From positions 454,447 to 518,446 of the forward strand of contig NZ_AEUE01000001.1 in assembly GCF_000186705.1 (NCBI RefSeq): DNA of 64,000 bases. The letters run 5' to 3'. The DNA is from Citromicrobium sp. JLT1363 (GTDB lineage Bacteria; Pseudomonadota; Alphaproteobacteria; Sphingomonadales; Sphingomonadaceae). Below are positions 51,364 to 60,500 of this stretch, piece by piece (the stretch's first letter is position 1; each line of letters opens with the position of its first letter). The notes below the pieces were generated by a model. That model was not told where the DNA came from. It searched no databases and saw nothing but the letters and a program-made list of their open reading frames with translations. The position numbers and the translations under genes were made by a program.

Positions 51364-52821
51364 TCAGGCGGGAGCCTGGACGTTCGATTTGCGCTGCAAT
51401 GCGTTGAAGAGCGGGCTCAATACGAGCACGACGACAGCGTTGCCTGCCATCGCCACGAGGCCCTTCTCCCATTCCGGGAACCAGACCAGTACGGCTGAGG
51501 CAGCAGGAAGCAGCAACACGGCATAGCCGGTGGCAATGCCGCCCAGCACCGCAAACGCATTGGTTTTGCGCCACAGGAATGCGAGGAAAACGCCCGGCGC
51601 CAACATGCCGATGGAGGCATAGGCGTTCAGCCCGATATCGACGAGCGACTGGTTGGCACCGATCGTCAGATAAACGGCTACCGCCGCACATCCGACCATC
51701 GACGCGCGCGAGATCAGCAATTCCGACCTGTCGCTGAGATCGGGCAAGACCGGCCGCACCACGTTGCGGGCGAAGATCGATCCCGCCGTCAGCAGCAGAA
51801 CCGAACCGGGCACCAGGGCCAGCAGGCAGGCGGTGCCAGCGAACAGGCCGATAGCCCATGCCGGATAGCGATCGGCGACGAAGCTGAGCAATACCGCGTT
51901 CGGATCGCCCCCCGGTGGCATCGTTCCAGCCAGCAGCGCACCGAAGCCAAGCAGGATGATGAAGAAATAGGAGAGGGAATACAGCGGCTGGAAAACCGCG
52001 TTGCGGCGCACGGCCCAGGTGTCGGACGCGGAATAGGTGAGCTGAAACATGTGGGGGAAGACATAGGTGCCCAGCGCCACGTTGATCCCCGCGGTCATCA
52101 TCCACACCGTAGACAGGCCGCTATCCGCGTCACGTCCGGGCAGGCTGCCGATCCCCGGGTAGGCGTCCTGAACCCGGGTGAAGATATCGCCAATCGAACT
52201 TGCCCCGACATGGCTTGCGACGGTGACGCACAGGGCGACCACGATCACCACCATCAGGATATCCTTTACCGCCGCGGCAAAGGCAGCCGAACGCAGCCCC
52301 GCCGACATCACGAACAGCAGCATGAGAGCGGCCGCTGCGATGGCGGAAGCAGTATTCGAGATATCGGCATCGACGGAGAGCCGCAGCACCAGGGCCAGCG
52401 CCGTGATCTGGATCTGCACATAGACAATCAGGGCCGCAATGCCTGCCAGTCCGACAATGACGCCGAGCCACCGGGCCTGGTAATGATGCGCAAAAAAGTC
52501 GGCCTGCGTGATGAAACCACCCTTTTTCCCGGCCTGCCAGATATGCGGTGTCAGCCAATAGCCGACGGCTGCGGTCAGCGAGACCGAGAGGAAAGCGAGA
52601 TAGGCTGGCGCGCCATAGGCCCAGGCATACCCTGAAATGCCCAGCACGGCGAAGGTGGTGTAAATCTCGCCCGCATTGAGAAACCAGAAGATCAAGGTTC
52701 CCATCCGGCGTCCACCGACAGCCCATTCGGTAACTCCGCCCAATCCGCGATTGCGCGATCCGTACAGGACGGAGCCGGCGATCGTGAGGACCACGAGCAG
52801 GATGGTGATGCCCAGCGCCAT
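51364..52821 (-). CDS. Sodium:solute symporter (SSS family)
   Basis: A 485-residue inner-membrane transporter with about 13 hydrophobic helices. SSS features are GGVTEWAVGGRRMGTLIFWFLNAGEIYTT at the second helix, GFITQADFFAHHYQARW, and SAGLRSAAFAAAVKDILM. Start 52821 (MALGITILLVVL) overlaps the stop of the DUF3311 gene (TGATG). Substrates of this family include proline, pantothenate, sugars and short acids; within this island proline, hydroxyproline or a small peptide product is plausible. The frame continues open to 52971 but overlaps the DUF3311 gene. Confidence 0.92.
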   Translation of the reverse strand: MALGITILLVVLTIAGSVLYGSRNRGLGGVTEWAVGGRRMGTLIFWFLNAGEIYTTFAVLGISGYAWAYGAPAYLAFLSVSLTAAVGYWLTPHIWQAGKKGGFITQADFFAHHYQARWLGVIVGLAGIAALIVYVQIQITALALVLRLSVDADISNTASAIAAAALMLLFVMSAGLRSAAFAAAVKDILMVVIVVALCVTVASHVGASSIGDIFTRVQDAYPGIGSLPGRDADSGLSTVWMMTAGINVALGTYVFPHMFQLTYSASDTWAVRRNAVFQPLYSLSYFFIILLGFGALLAGTMPPGGDPNAVLLSFVADRYPAWAIGLFAGTACLLALVPGSVLLLTAGSIFARNVVRPVLPDLSDRSELLISRASMVGCAAVAVYLTIGANQSLVDIGLNAYASIGMLAPGVFLAFLWRKTNAFAVLGGIATGYAVLLLPAASAVLVWFPEWEKGLVAMAGNAVVVLVLSPLFNALQRKSNVQAPA

Positions 52822-53078
52822 CAGGAGTTTTCTTCCTCGTCCAGGGAAAGCTCTCCGGACTCGTGGGCGCGCTTCCGATCGATCCGGTAGACCGCCCCGA
52901 TGCTGGCGGTAGCCACCACGATACCGATCATCTGCCACAGCATGGGGAAGGGCAGAAACAGGCCGTCCCACGTTATGTCATTGATCCAGGGAATTGCTCC
53001 AACCTGCCATACGAAAGGCACCAGCAATAGCAGGAGATGCCACCGGCCTCGGGTGCCGGAACGCCGATCATTCTTCAT
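52821..53078 (-). CDS. DUF3311 small membrane protein, symporter partner
   Basis: An 85-residue protein with two hydrophobic segments, WHLLLLLVPFVWQVGAIPW and MLWQMIGIVVATASIGAVY, and an acidic C-terminus. DUF3311 proteins are encoded next to SSS transporters and are thought to be accessory subunits. ATG at 53078 has GGAA about 9 bases upstream; a TTG at 53093 is possible. Stop and start of the symporter overlap by one base. Confidence 0.88.
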   Translation of the reverse strand: MKNDRRSGTRGRWHLLLLLVPFVWQVGAIPWINDITWDGLFLPFPMLWQMIGIVVATASIGAVYRIDRKRAHESGELSLDEEENS

Positions 53079-53106
53079 GTTGTGTTTTTCCAAGGGGGTG
53101 GGCTGC

Positions 53107-54438
53107 TCAGCGCGCGCTCATGCCGCGATCATCGCGAACAATCTCGCCACCCTTCATGACGAAGTCGATGCTGCGCAATGCGGAAATATCCTCCAGGGGG
53201 TTGGCCGGCAGCGCGACGATATCGGCATAATATCCGGCTTCGATCTTCCCGATATCGTCCCTGCCCATCATTCGCGCCGGTTCGACCGTCGCCGACTGCA
53301 CCGCTTCGAGCGGAGTCATCCCAGCCTTCACGTAAAGTTCTGCCTCGCGGATCGTTGCCGTCGTTCCACTATTGGGCTCGAAGGGAAACTGATCCGTGCC
53401 CAGTGCGATATTGACCTTCAAGGCGATCGCATTTTGCAGAGTTTTCCAGTGATCCTCACCGGTTTCAGCGACCCGCTGAAGATACCATTCGGGCGATCCG
53501 ATCTTCCGGTAAAATTCCATGGCTCCGGGCTGCGTCACCACGATGGTCGGCACCAGCCAGGTGCCCTGACGCTTCATCTCGCGCAGGACTTCGTCATCGA
53601 GATGATATCCATGTTCGAAGCCGTCGATTCCGAAGGCGAGCGATTGCTTGGCTGCGGGGGAAGAGCCGTTATGGGCCGTAACCTTCACATTGTTGCGATG
53701 CGCGACCTCGATGAGTGTCTTCATTTCCTCATCCGTCATGGGCGCGGCGGAAATGGCACCGTGGGTATCCGAAATACCGCCGGAGATCGCGATCTTGATC
53801 CATGTGGCACCGTGCTTGATCTGCTCGCGCGCAGCCGCAGCGAGTGCATAGGGACCATCGGCTTCCAGCGAGCCATGGCCACCGGTGGGAACAATCACTT
53901 CCCCTGCGGTTTCGATCCGCGGGCCGGTGATCTGCCCGCTATCGATCGCCTTTTTCAGGGCAAAATCCGTTCCATGGTCTTCACCGATCAGGCGCAAGGT
54001 CGTGACACCGCTTTCCAACGATCGACGCGCATTTGCGGCCATGCGCAGCACTTCTTCCACGTCAGTCTCGTCAACCAGCGCGGCACCGGCCGCCCCGGGA
54101 AGTTTCAGACCGAGATGGACGTGCATATTCATCAGGCCGGGGACCAGCCACCGGCCATCCATGGGAATGATCGTCGCATTCGCGGGCATTGCCAGCGTGC
54201 CGGCAGGGCCGACCGCTTCCACCCGCTCCCCGCGAATGATCACCACCGCATCGGCCATGGTCTCGCCGGAGGTCACATCGATCAAGGTCCCCCCGGTGAG
54301 GACCGTCACATCGCTGCCGTTTGCGTTTGCGTCCTCGGCGAGGACAGGCCGTGCACCGATAAGTCCGGCGAGGAGGCAGCAGGTCACCAGCAGGTACATG
54401 CGCCGGAATGCGGTTTGCCAGAACTGGTTGCGCGTCAT
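53107..54438 (-). CDS. Secreted amidohydrolase (COG1228, prolidase-like)
   Basis: A 443-residue enzyme with a signal peptide (MYLLVTCCLLAGLIGARPVLA) preceded by a short extension, so the active site is in the periplasm. Metal ligands: MNMHVHLGLK, a candidate carbamylated lysine in WIKIAISGG, histidines in VKVTAHNGSS and GFEHGYHLDD, and aspartate in ALGTDQFPFEP. Some COG1228 members are Xaa-Pro dipeptidases, which would fit release of proline or hydroxyproline from dipeptides before uptake by the adjacent symporter (inference). The start has GGAAGA six bases upstream. First gene of a three-gene operon. Confidence 0.88.
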   Translation of the reverse strand: MTRNQFWQTAFRRMYLLVTCCLLAGLIGARPVLAEDANANGSDVTVLTGGTLIDVTSGETMADAVVIIRGERVEAVGPAGTLAMPANATIIPMDGRWLVPGLMNMHVHLGLKLPGAAGAALVDETDVEEVLRMAANARRSLESGVTTLRLIGEDHGTDFALKKAIDSGQITGPRIETAGEVIVPTGGHGSLEADGPYALAAAAREQIKHGATWIKIAISGGISDTHGAISAAPMTDEEMKTLIEVAHRNNVKVTAHNGSSPAAKQSLAFGIDGFEHGYHLDDEVLREMKRQGTWLVPTIVVTQPGAMEFYRKIGSPEWYLQRVAETGEDHWKTLQNAIALKVNIALGTDQFPFEPNSGTTATIREAELYVKAGMTPLEAVQSATVEPARMMGRDDIGKIEAGYYADIVALPANPLEDISALRSIDFVMKGGEIVRDDRGMSAR

Positions 54439-54522
54439 GAGCGATCTTCCCGTGAAGTGGTCTTGCGACTGATCCTGACAAGGATGCGATTTGCAGGCAA
54501 TGATGCGAGTTAGCAGCTTTCA

Positions 54523-54537
54523 TTGCGCAGAGCGCAA
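54523..54537. promoter_or_regulatory. Second TTGC-N7-GCAA palindrome, LysR-type operator
   Basis: TTGCGC-AGA-GCGCAA is a perfect 15-bp palindrome with the same TTGC-N7-GCAA / T-N11-A core as the site at 50403-50417. It lies 84 bases upstream of the secreted amidohydrolase start, in the 147-base gap behind the histidine kinase gene. It is the likely control site of the amidohydrolase-DUF3311-symporter operon. Confidence 0.6.
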
Positions 54538-54585
54538 ATCAGTACTGCGGTTCGCACTGCGCGGGTTCTGCTCGTGGGTAATGGT

Positions 54586-56472
54586 TTACCAGTAGAGGTG
54601 AATGGCGGTGCCTTGAGTGGGCGATGTATCGATCTGCAGGGAAATTCCAATATTCTGCGCGCGCTGCCGCATTCCCTTGAGCCCCAGCCCACTTTCCGAA
54701 AGAGGACGATCCGCTTCCGCTGCCAGATCGAAGCCCTTGCCATTGTCGCGGACCCAGATGTTCCGGTCGTCGGCATGCAGTTCGATCACGCTTGCGTCGG
54801 AATGCTTGACCGCATTGGTGATTGCTTCCTGGACTATACGCATGATCCCGAGAACGCCCGAGCGCGTCTGATTGTCAAACCGCGGGTCGCCTTCCACATT
54901 CCATTCCAACCGCGCGCTATGGCGGGCGAGCAGCGGTTCGAGCCGGTTGCGGATCATCCCCAGGACTGCCGGTATGTCGGCATCGGCATGCAGGCTGTCG
55001 ATCATCAGAGCCATGTCGGTGAGCGCGTCCTCGATCGCGTCGCGCAGCACCGGATCGTCCCGTCCCGAGTTTTCAAGGTAGGCGAGCGTGTTGACCAGTT
55101 GCCCGCCGATCCCGTCATGCAGATCGAGCATGATCCGCTGGCGTTCCTGGGCAACGACCTGCTTTTCCTTCTGCCGGCCCAGCGCGCGATACATCTCGTC
55201 CAGTTCGACAGACTTGGCGCGCACCTGGTCTCGCAGTGACTCGCTGAGCCGGTCGCGCTGGCGTTTGATCTCGACCAGCCATTGCACCAGCGTCCAGCTG
55301 ATCCCGGCGAACAGGAGCGTCACCGCGACCTGCCCCAGCGGCAGGCGGACGACCTGCTGAGCCAGGAAGGAATCGAGCCAGGCGGTCACCGCGCAGCTCG
55401 CCGAGAGGCTGAACAGCAGGACCAGCGCAATACGGTCCGCGCGCGCGAGGAGGGGCGTCGTAAGCAGGATCCAGAGAATGCAGATCACAGCGACAGCGAC
55501 GCCGATGAAACTTGCGCCAGCTGCGCTAACGCCCAGCACCGGGTACCCTGCAAGCAGGATCGCCAGGCCGGCTGCGATCGTCGCGTGGACCGCCACGAAC
55601 GCCGGTTGCGAACGTTCCTGAAAGAAGTCGCGCAGGAACATGTAGAGGCAATAGGCGGTCCCATGCATCGCCAGGATCGAGGCAAATCTCCACCAGGGCC
55701 CTGGCGGGGCCATGTTCGGGTAGGCCAGTTGCCAGCCGAAAATCGTCGCGCCTGCCATTGCCAGGGGGAGCCAGCCCAGTCCCTGTCCCCGACGGTTCAT
55801 GCGCCAGAGCGCGAAGAACGCGCCCCCGAGAATGGCGGCCAGACCGATATTCATCCGCACCATGCCGGTCCGGAAGGCGAACCGGCTCAGCCAGGTCAGC
55901 CGGATCGCGTCCGCTTCCCCGACATAGACGGGATAGAGCGCCAGTCGGCCGATATCCGATTGCGTCAGCGTGATGTCGATCCGGTTGGCACCCGGGCGCA
56001 GCACCGGCTCTGGCAGGGCTCCGTAAATCGGCCTGTTCCAGTCGTGCCACAGCGGGCCGTCCGGCTCGGAGTTGGGCGACATCCTGATGCCATTGACTTC
56101 GATCCGCGCATGGTCGGTCACCCGCGGTGCAACGAAGGCCTGAAGGTCATCGCTGGCGGGCCTGTCGAAACTGAGCCGGTAGTGGGCACTCACCACGCTC
56201 GTATCGCGCTCCAGCGCGGTGACATGGGGGAGTGTGACGGGCCTGAAATCCTGACAGTCCGGCTGGGGCGCATCCGCGCGCTGAAGGCACATCTCGGCGC
56301 TGTCGAGGCGCTCGCCCCGCGTCATTTCGGGATAGGGGTTGATCGCCAGCAGCTGGATCAGCGCGGTCAGCGCGCCGATGAAAAGCGGGATCGCCAAAAG
56401 CAGACAGAGCGTGCGCAATAATCCGCGCGGCGCAGCCTCGACCTCGCCCCTTTCAATAAGCAGCTCTTTCAA
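54586..56472 (-). CDS. Membrane sensor histidine kinase (NarL-type partner, HisKA_3)
   Basis: A 628-residue kinase. One N-terminal helix (LLRTLCLLLAIPLFIGALTAL), a periplasmic beta-rich domain (about 45-200), seven closely spaced membrane helices (about 205-400, 7TMR-like), a coiled coil, then the HisKA_3 box QRIMLDLHDGIGGQLVNTLA with the phosphoacceptor histidine, and the ATPase domain with IVQEAITNAVKHS, WVRDNGKGFDLA and SGLGLKGMRQRA. It begins at a TTG (56472) that overlaps the response regulator stop (TTGA), an unusual start codon but well coupled. The signal is unknown. Confidence 0.9.
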   Translation of the reverse strand: MKELLIERGEVEAAPRGLLRTLCLLLAIPLFIGALTALIQLLAINPYPEMTRGERLDSAEMCLQRADAPQPDCQDFRPVTLPHVTALERDTSVVSAHYRLSFDRPASDDLQAFVAPRVTDHARIEVNGIRMSPNSEPDGPLWHDWNRPIYGALPEPVLRPGANRIDITLTQSDIGRLALYPVYVGEADAIRLTWLSRFAFRTGMVRMNIGLAAILGGAFFALWRMNRRGQGLGWLPLAMAGATIFGWQLAYPNMAPPGPWWRFASILAMHGTAYCLYMFLRDFFQERSQPAFVAVHATIAAGLAILLAGYPVLGVSAAGASFIGVAVAVICILWILLTTPLLARADRIALVLLFSLSASCAVTAWLDSFLAQQVVRLPLGQVAVTLLFAGISWTLVQWLVEIKRQRDRLSESLRDQVRAKSVELDEMYRALGRQKEKQVVAQERQRIMLDLHDGIGGQLVNTLAYLENSGRDDPVLRDAIEDALTDMALMIDSLHADADIPAVLGMIRNRLEPLLARHSARLEWNVEGDPRFDNQTRSGVLGIMRIVQEAITNAVKHSDASVIELHADDRNIWVRDNGKGFDLAAEADRPLSESGLGLKGMRQRAQNIGISLQIDTSPTQGTAIHLYW

Positions 56473-57140
56473 AACAGGCCGAGACGGTTTGCGGTGGCCA
56501 CGGCCTGGGTGTTCGAGCCGACTTCAAGCTTGCGGTAAACATTGTTGATATGCGTCCCGACCGTGCCGACTGTGATGTTGAGCTTGTCGGCGACTTCCTG
56601 CCGTTTGAAGCCATGCGCAATCAGCCGGAGAATGTCCTTCTCGCGTGCGGTCAGCCTGATCTCCAGCCCATCGTCCTTCGGCTCCTCTGGCTGCGGGACG
56701 AGATTGAGGAGATAGCGCGCGATCTGCGGGCTGATCGGGCTGCCGCCTTCGAGAACGGTCAGCAGGTTGCGCCCGACCTCCTCGGGCCGGTCGTTCTTGA
56801 GGATGTAGCCCGTTGCACCCGCCGCAATAGCTTCGATTACGCGATCCTCATCGGCGAAGACCGTCACGACAAGGCTGTCGCAGGGCCAGTCGGCCGCCTG
56901 GGCAGCGCGGATGATCTCTACGCCGGAGCCATCGGGCAGGCCCAGATCGACCAGAATTGCGCGTGGTCTGACCTGAGAGAGTTCGAAAAGACCTTCGCGC
57001 ACCGATCGCGCGATCGAGCATGTCCGTACCTGTGTCAGCTGCAAGACCGCCCGCGCGAGCCGGTCGGCGGTTTCCCGCCGGTCCTCGACGATCACGACAT
57101 CGACCGGCGGCGACACGGCCTGAACCGATCGGTCGGTCAC
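56469..57140 (-). CDS. NarL/FixJ-family response regulator
   Basis: About 223 residues. The receiver domain has the acidic pair in VVIVEDRRE, phosphoacceptor aspartate in AILVDLGLPDGSG and lysine in YILKNDRPEE. The output is a LuxR helix-turn-helix: LTAREKDILRLIAHGFKRQ and NITVGTVGTHINNVYRKLEV. Start GTG 57140 (VTDRSVQAV) gives a typical length; the frame reaches an ATG at 57263 with a low-complexity extension. It is co-transcribed with the kinase behind it and diverges from the giant repeat protein, a possible target. Confidence 0.9.
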   Translation of the reverse strand: MTDRSVQAVSPPVDVVIVEDRRETADRLARAVLQLTQVRTCSIARSVREGLFELSQVRPRAILVDLGLPDGSGVEIIRAAQAADWPCDSLVVTVFADEDRVIEAIAAGATGYILKNDRPEEVGRNLLTVLEGGSPISPQIARYLLNLVPQPEEPKDDGLEIRLTAREKDILRLIAHGFKRQEVADKLNITVGTVGTHINNVYRKLEVGSNTQAVATANRLGLF

Positions 57141-57552
57141 AGCGGTTCTGCCGATACGGGTGGATTGGGATGCTGCGTCACCGTCTGGCTTCCTTATACC
57201 CGATCGATCCTGCGGTCGCTCCGGGAGCGAGGGTCTGTAAAGGAATGTGTCGCAACGGCACAATCCGGGTCGGGACCAGGGCCATAGCAGACGTCAAATC
57301 GACCGAACATCAATGGATCCGTAGATGGTTCGGCCCTCACCAAAATTCTAAACCGCCAAACAACTGGTTCAATCCGGGGAAAATGCGGACCGGCATTCAG
57401 GGACGTGCCGCCGCCGCACCCGGTCATTGATCGCGTTGTTGAGGTGGGCAAAAGTGACATTCGGAACAAGCGCAAGGCGTGGCTTCGGCTGCGCCCGGTG
57501 GCGTTTCTGGCAACGACCGGGACACGTCCGCCAATCGCTTCGGGCTGCCCTA
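57141..57552. promoter_or_regulatory. Divergent intergenic region before the giant repeat protein
   Basis: About 412 bases separate the response regulator start from the ATG at 57553. The centre (57300-57400) is less GC-rich than its surroundings. I see no convincing gene, RNA or strong palindrome. Promoters for the two-component operon and the repeat protein are expected here; if the response regulator starts at 57263 the gap is 289 bases. Confidence 0.4.
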
Positions 57553-60500
57553 ATGCGCACCCCTCCGGCGTTCCGGGGATCGATCCTGTCCGTTTTTCTC
57601 GCGGCGCTCGCGCTGTTCCTGCCTGCCGCCGCTGCGGCCCAGCCCGTGCTGCAGGTTTACGGTGTGGTAGACAGTACGTCCGTAGCCGTTCCCAACGGGT
57701 CTTCGTCCCGAACCGTGGCAACCGATTTCGGGGCTGTCGACGAGGCGGGTGGCCAGGTCCTGCGGTATTTCCTTCTCTACAATCCCGGGAACGCCCCGCT
57801 GACGATCACCGATGTTTCGGTGTCTCCGGGAAGCGTGTTCCGGATTCCCCAGGACAATACGGGGGAGATCACTGCGGGCGGCAGCAAGACGATCGCAATC
57901 GCATTCGATCCGAACGGAGGCGGGCCGTTTTCGGAGACGGTCAGCGTGGCGAGCGACGATCCCAACAATCCCAGCTACACCTTTCAGGTGTTCGGCGATG
58001 GCATCGCCACCTCCGGACCGACTGTTACGCTGGGCGCGCTCACCGACGCCGGCAGCAACACCTACACTTCCAGCATTACCTTTTCGGCACCCGTCACAGG
58101 CTTCACCGCCGGCGATCTGGTAACGACGAATGCCAGCGCGACGCTGAGCGGGTCAGGGGCCAATTACGTGGTCACGCTGAGCCCGTCCGCGTCCGGTCAG
58201 TTCAGCGTGCAGGTACCGGCCAACATCGCGGTCGACGGATCGGGAAACTACAACCGTCCGTCGGAAATCCGCACCGCGACGTTCGATCCTCCGCCGGGGG
58301 GTGTCCTGCGCGTGACGGGCAGGGGCAACACGATCGCAAACGGAGACATGTCGCCGCGTAACGCGGACGGAACCTCCTATGGCCGGATCGTCGTCGGAGA
58401 GAGCGCCGTCGACCGGACCTTCGTGCTTCATAACGACGGGGCGAACGCGCTGGCGGTTTCTTCCATCACTGTCGACAATGCCACGGGCAGTGCGTTCAGC
58501 CTTGTCGGAGCTGCGCCGGGTCCGATCGCTCCGGATGGGTCCGCGTCGATTACCGTCCGGTTCGATCCTCCCGCCGAGGGAGCATTCGATGCGACGGTGC
58601 GGATCGCGAGCGATGATCCGAACAACGCGACATATAGCTTTGCGGTGCGCGGAGCCGCCGAGGCTGCGGCGCCGCAGCTCTACGTTTTCCGCAACGGTAT
58701 GCCGGTGCAAGATGGTGCCGCGCCCAATGCGAATACCGATTTTGGCACGATCGACGTCGGAGGCTCCGAGAACCTGCAGTTCGTCGTGTACAATGCCGGC
58801 AATGCAGAGCTGACCTTTGCCGCCTCCATCTCCCCGACCGAGGGGTATCGCCTGTCGCTGGTGTCGTCGGGCACCATTCCGGCCGGTGCCTTCAAGGCCT
58901 TCGAGGTGTTCTTCGAACCGCAGGCCGAAGGCAGTTTTCCGACCACGGTTTCGATCGCGAGCAACGATCCGAACACTCCGGAGTTCACCTTCGAGATGGC
59001 AGGTGCTGCGGTCGCGCCGGTTCCAACGATCGGCGCGATTTCGCCGGACGAGGGGGGAGGTGCCGGCGGGACGACCGTCACCATCTCCGGCACGGGATTT
59101 TTGACCGCGCAAAGCGTGACGTTCGACGGAACCGACGCGACCAGCTTTACCGTGGTGAGCGACACCGAGATAGAAGCGGTCACGCCCGCCCATGCGCCGG
59201 GCGCCGTCGATGTGGTGGTGACGACTGCGGGCGGAGCCGCAACCGCCACTGGCGGCTACACCTACCTCGCATCGAGCGACGCGACGCTGGCATCGCTGTC
59301 GGTCAGCGAGGGGACGCTGAGCCCTGCATTCGATCCTGCGGAGACCGATTATGCGGTCGCGGTCGGCGAAGCGGTCGCGACGATTGTTCTGACGCCCACC
59401 GCTTCGGATGCCGGGGCCACCATCACCGTGGCGGGCACCGTCGTGACATCGGGCCAGGCGAGCGCCCCGATCGCACTGTCGGCGGGGCAGAACACGATCG
59501 TGGTCGAAGTGACCGCCCCCGACGGCACGACCCAGCAGTATAATGTCGTGGTAACGCGCGCGCCCTCGAGCGACGCGACGCTGGCAGCGCTTTCGGTCAG
59601 CGAAGGCACGCTTACGCCAGCGTTCGATTCCGCGCGCTCCAATTACACGGTGCGGGTCGCCAACGATGTGGAGACCATCACCGTGACGCCGACCGCAGCG
59701 GGTGTTGGCGCAACGATCACCGTGAACAGTGTCGCCACGGCATCCGGTAGCGCGAGCGCGCCGATTTCTCTGGTAGTCGGCACTACGCCGATCACAATTC
59801 GCGTGACCGCCGCCAACGGAGCGTCGCGTGTCTACAGCGTACCCGTAACGCGCGCTGCGCCGCCGACGGTCCGGGTCTATTCCATGACCGGCGGTCAGGC
59901 TGTCGTCGCCAATGGCAGCACCGCTGCGACCCCAGGCACCGATTTCGGCGAGGTTGATGTCGGGGCGCAAGGCACGCGCCTGTTCGTCGTCAATAACGCG
60001 GGCGATGCGCCGCTGACGCTGAGCGGGCTCTCCGTAACAGCCGGGCAAGGCTTCTCCGTCCCCGCGCTGGCGTCGCAAACGCTGCAGCCCGGCGAAAGCT
60101 ACCAGCTCTCTGTCCCCTTCAGGCCGACCAGCACGGGCGACGTCACCGGCACCGTTTCGATCACCAGCGACGATCCGAACGCGCCGACCTACAGCTTTGC
60201 GGTTTATGCAAGCGGGGTAGCGCCGGTGCCGACGATCGGCTCGGTCTCACCGGAACAGGGAGTCGCGCGGGGCGGCGCCTCGGTCACCATTACGGGCACG
60301 GGGTTCCTGACCACGCAGAGCGTGACCTTCGGCGGCACGGACGCAACCGCTTTCACCGTCGTGAGCGATACCGCGATCCAGGCGACGACACCTGAGCATC
60401 CGGCGGGCGCCGTCGATGTGGTCGTCACCTCGCCGGGCGGAAGCGCCACGGCCACCAATGGCTACCGCTTCCTCTCGGGCGATTCGACTCTGGCGAGCCT

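Noticed and set aside
58153..60078. 641-codon arginine-rich frame on the minus strand
   Set aside because: Antisense shadow of the repeat protein; its apparent periodicity simply mirrors the coding repeats.
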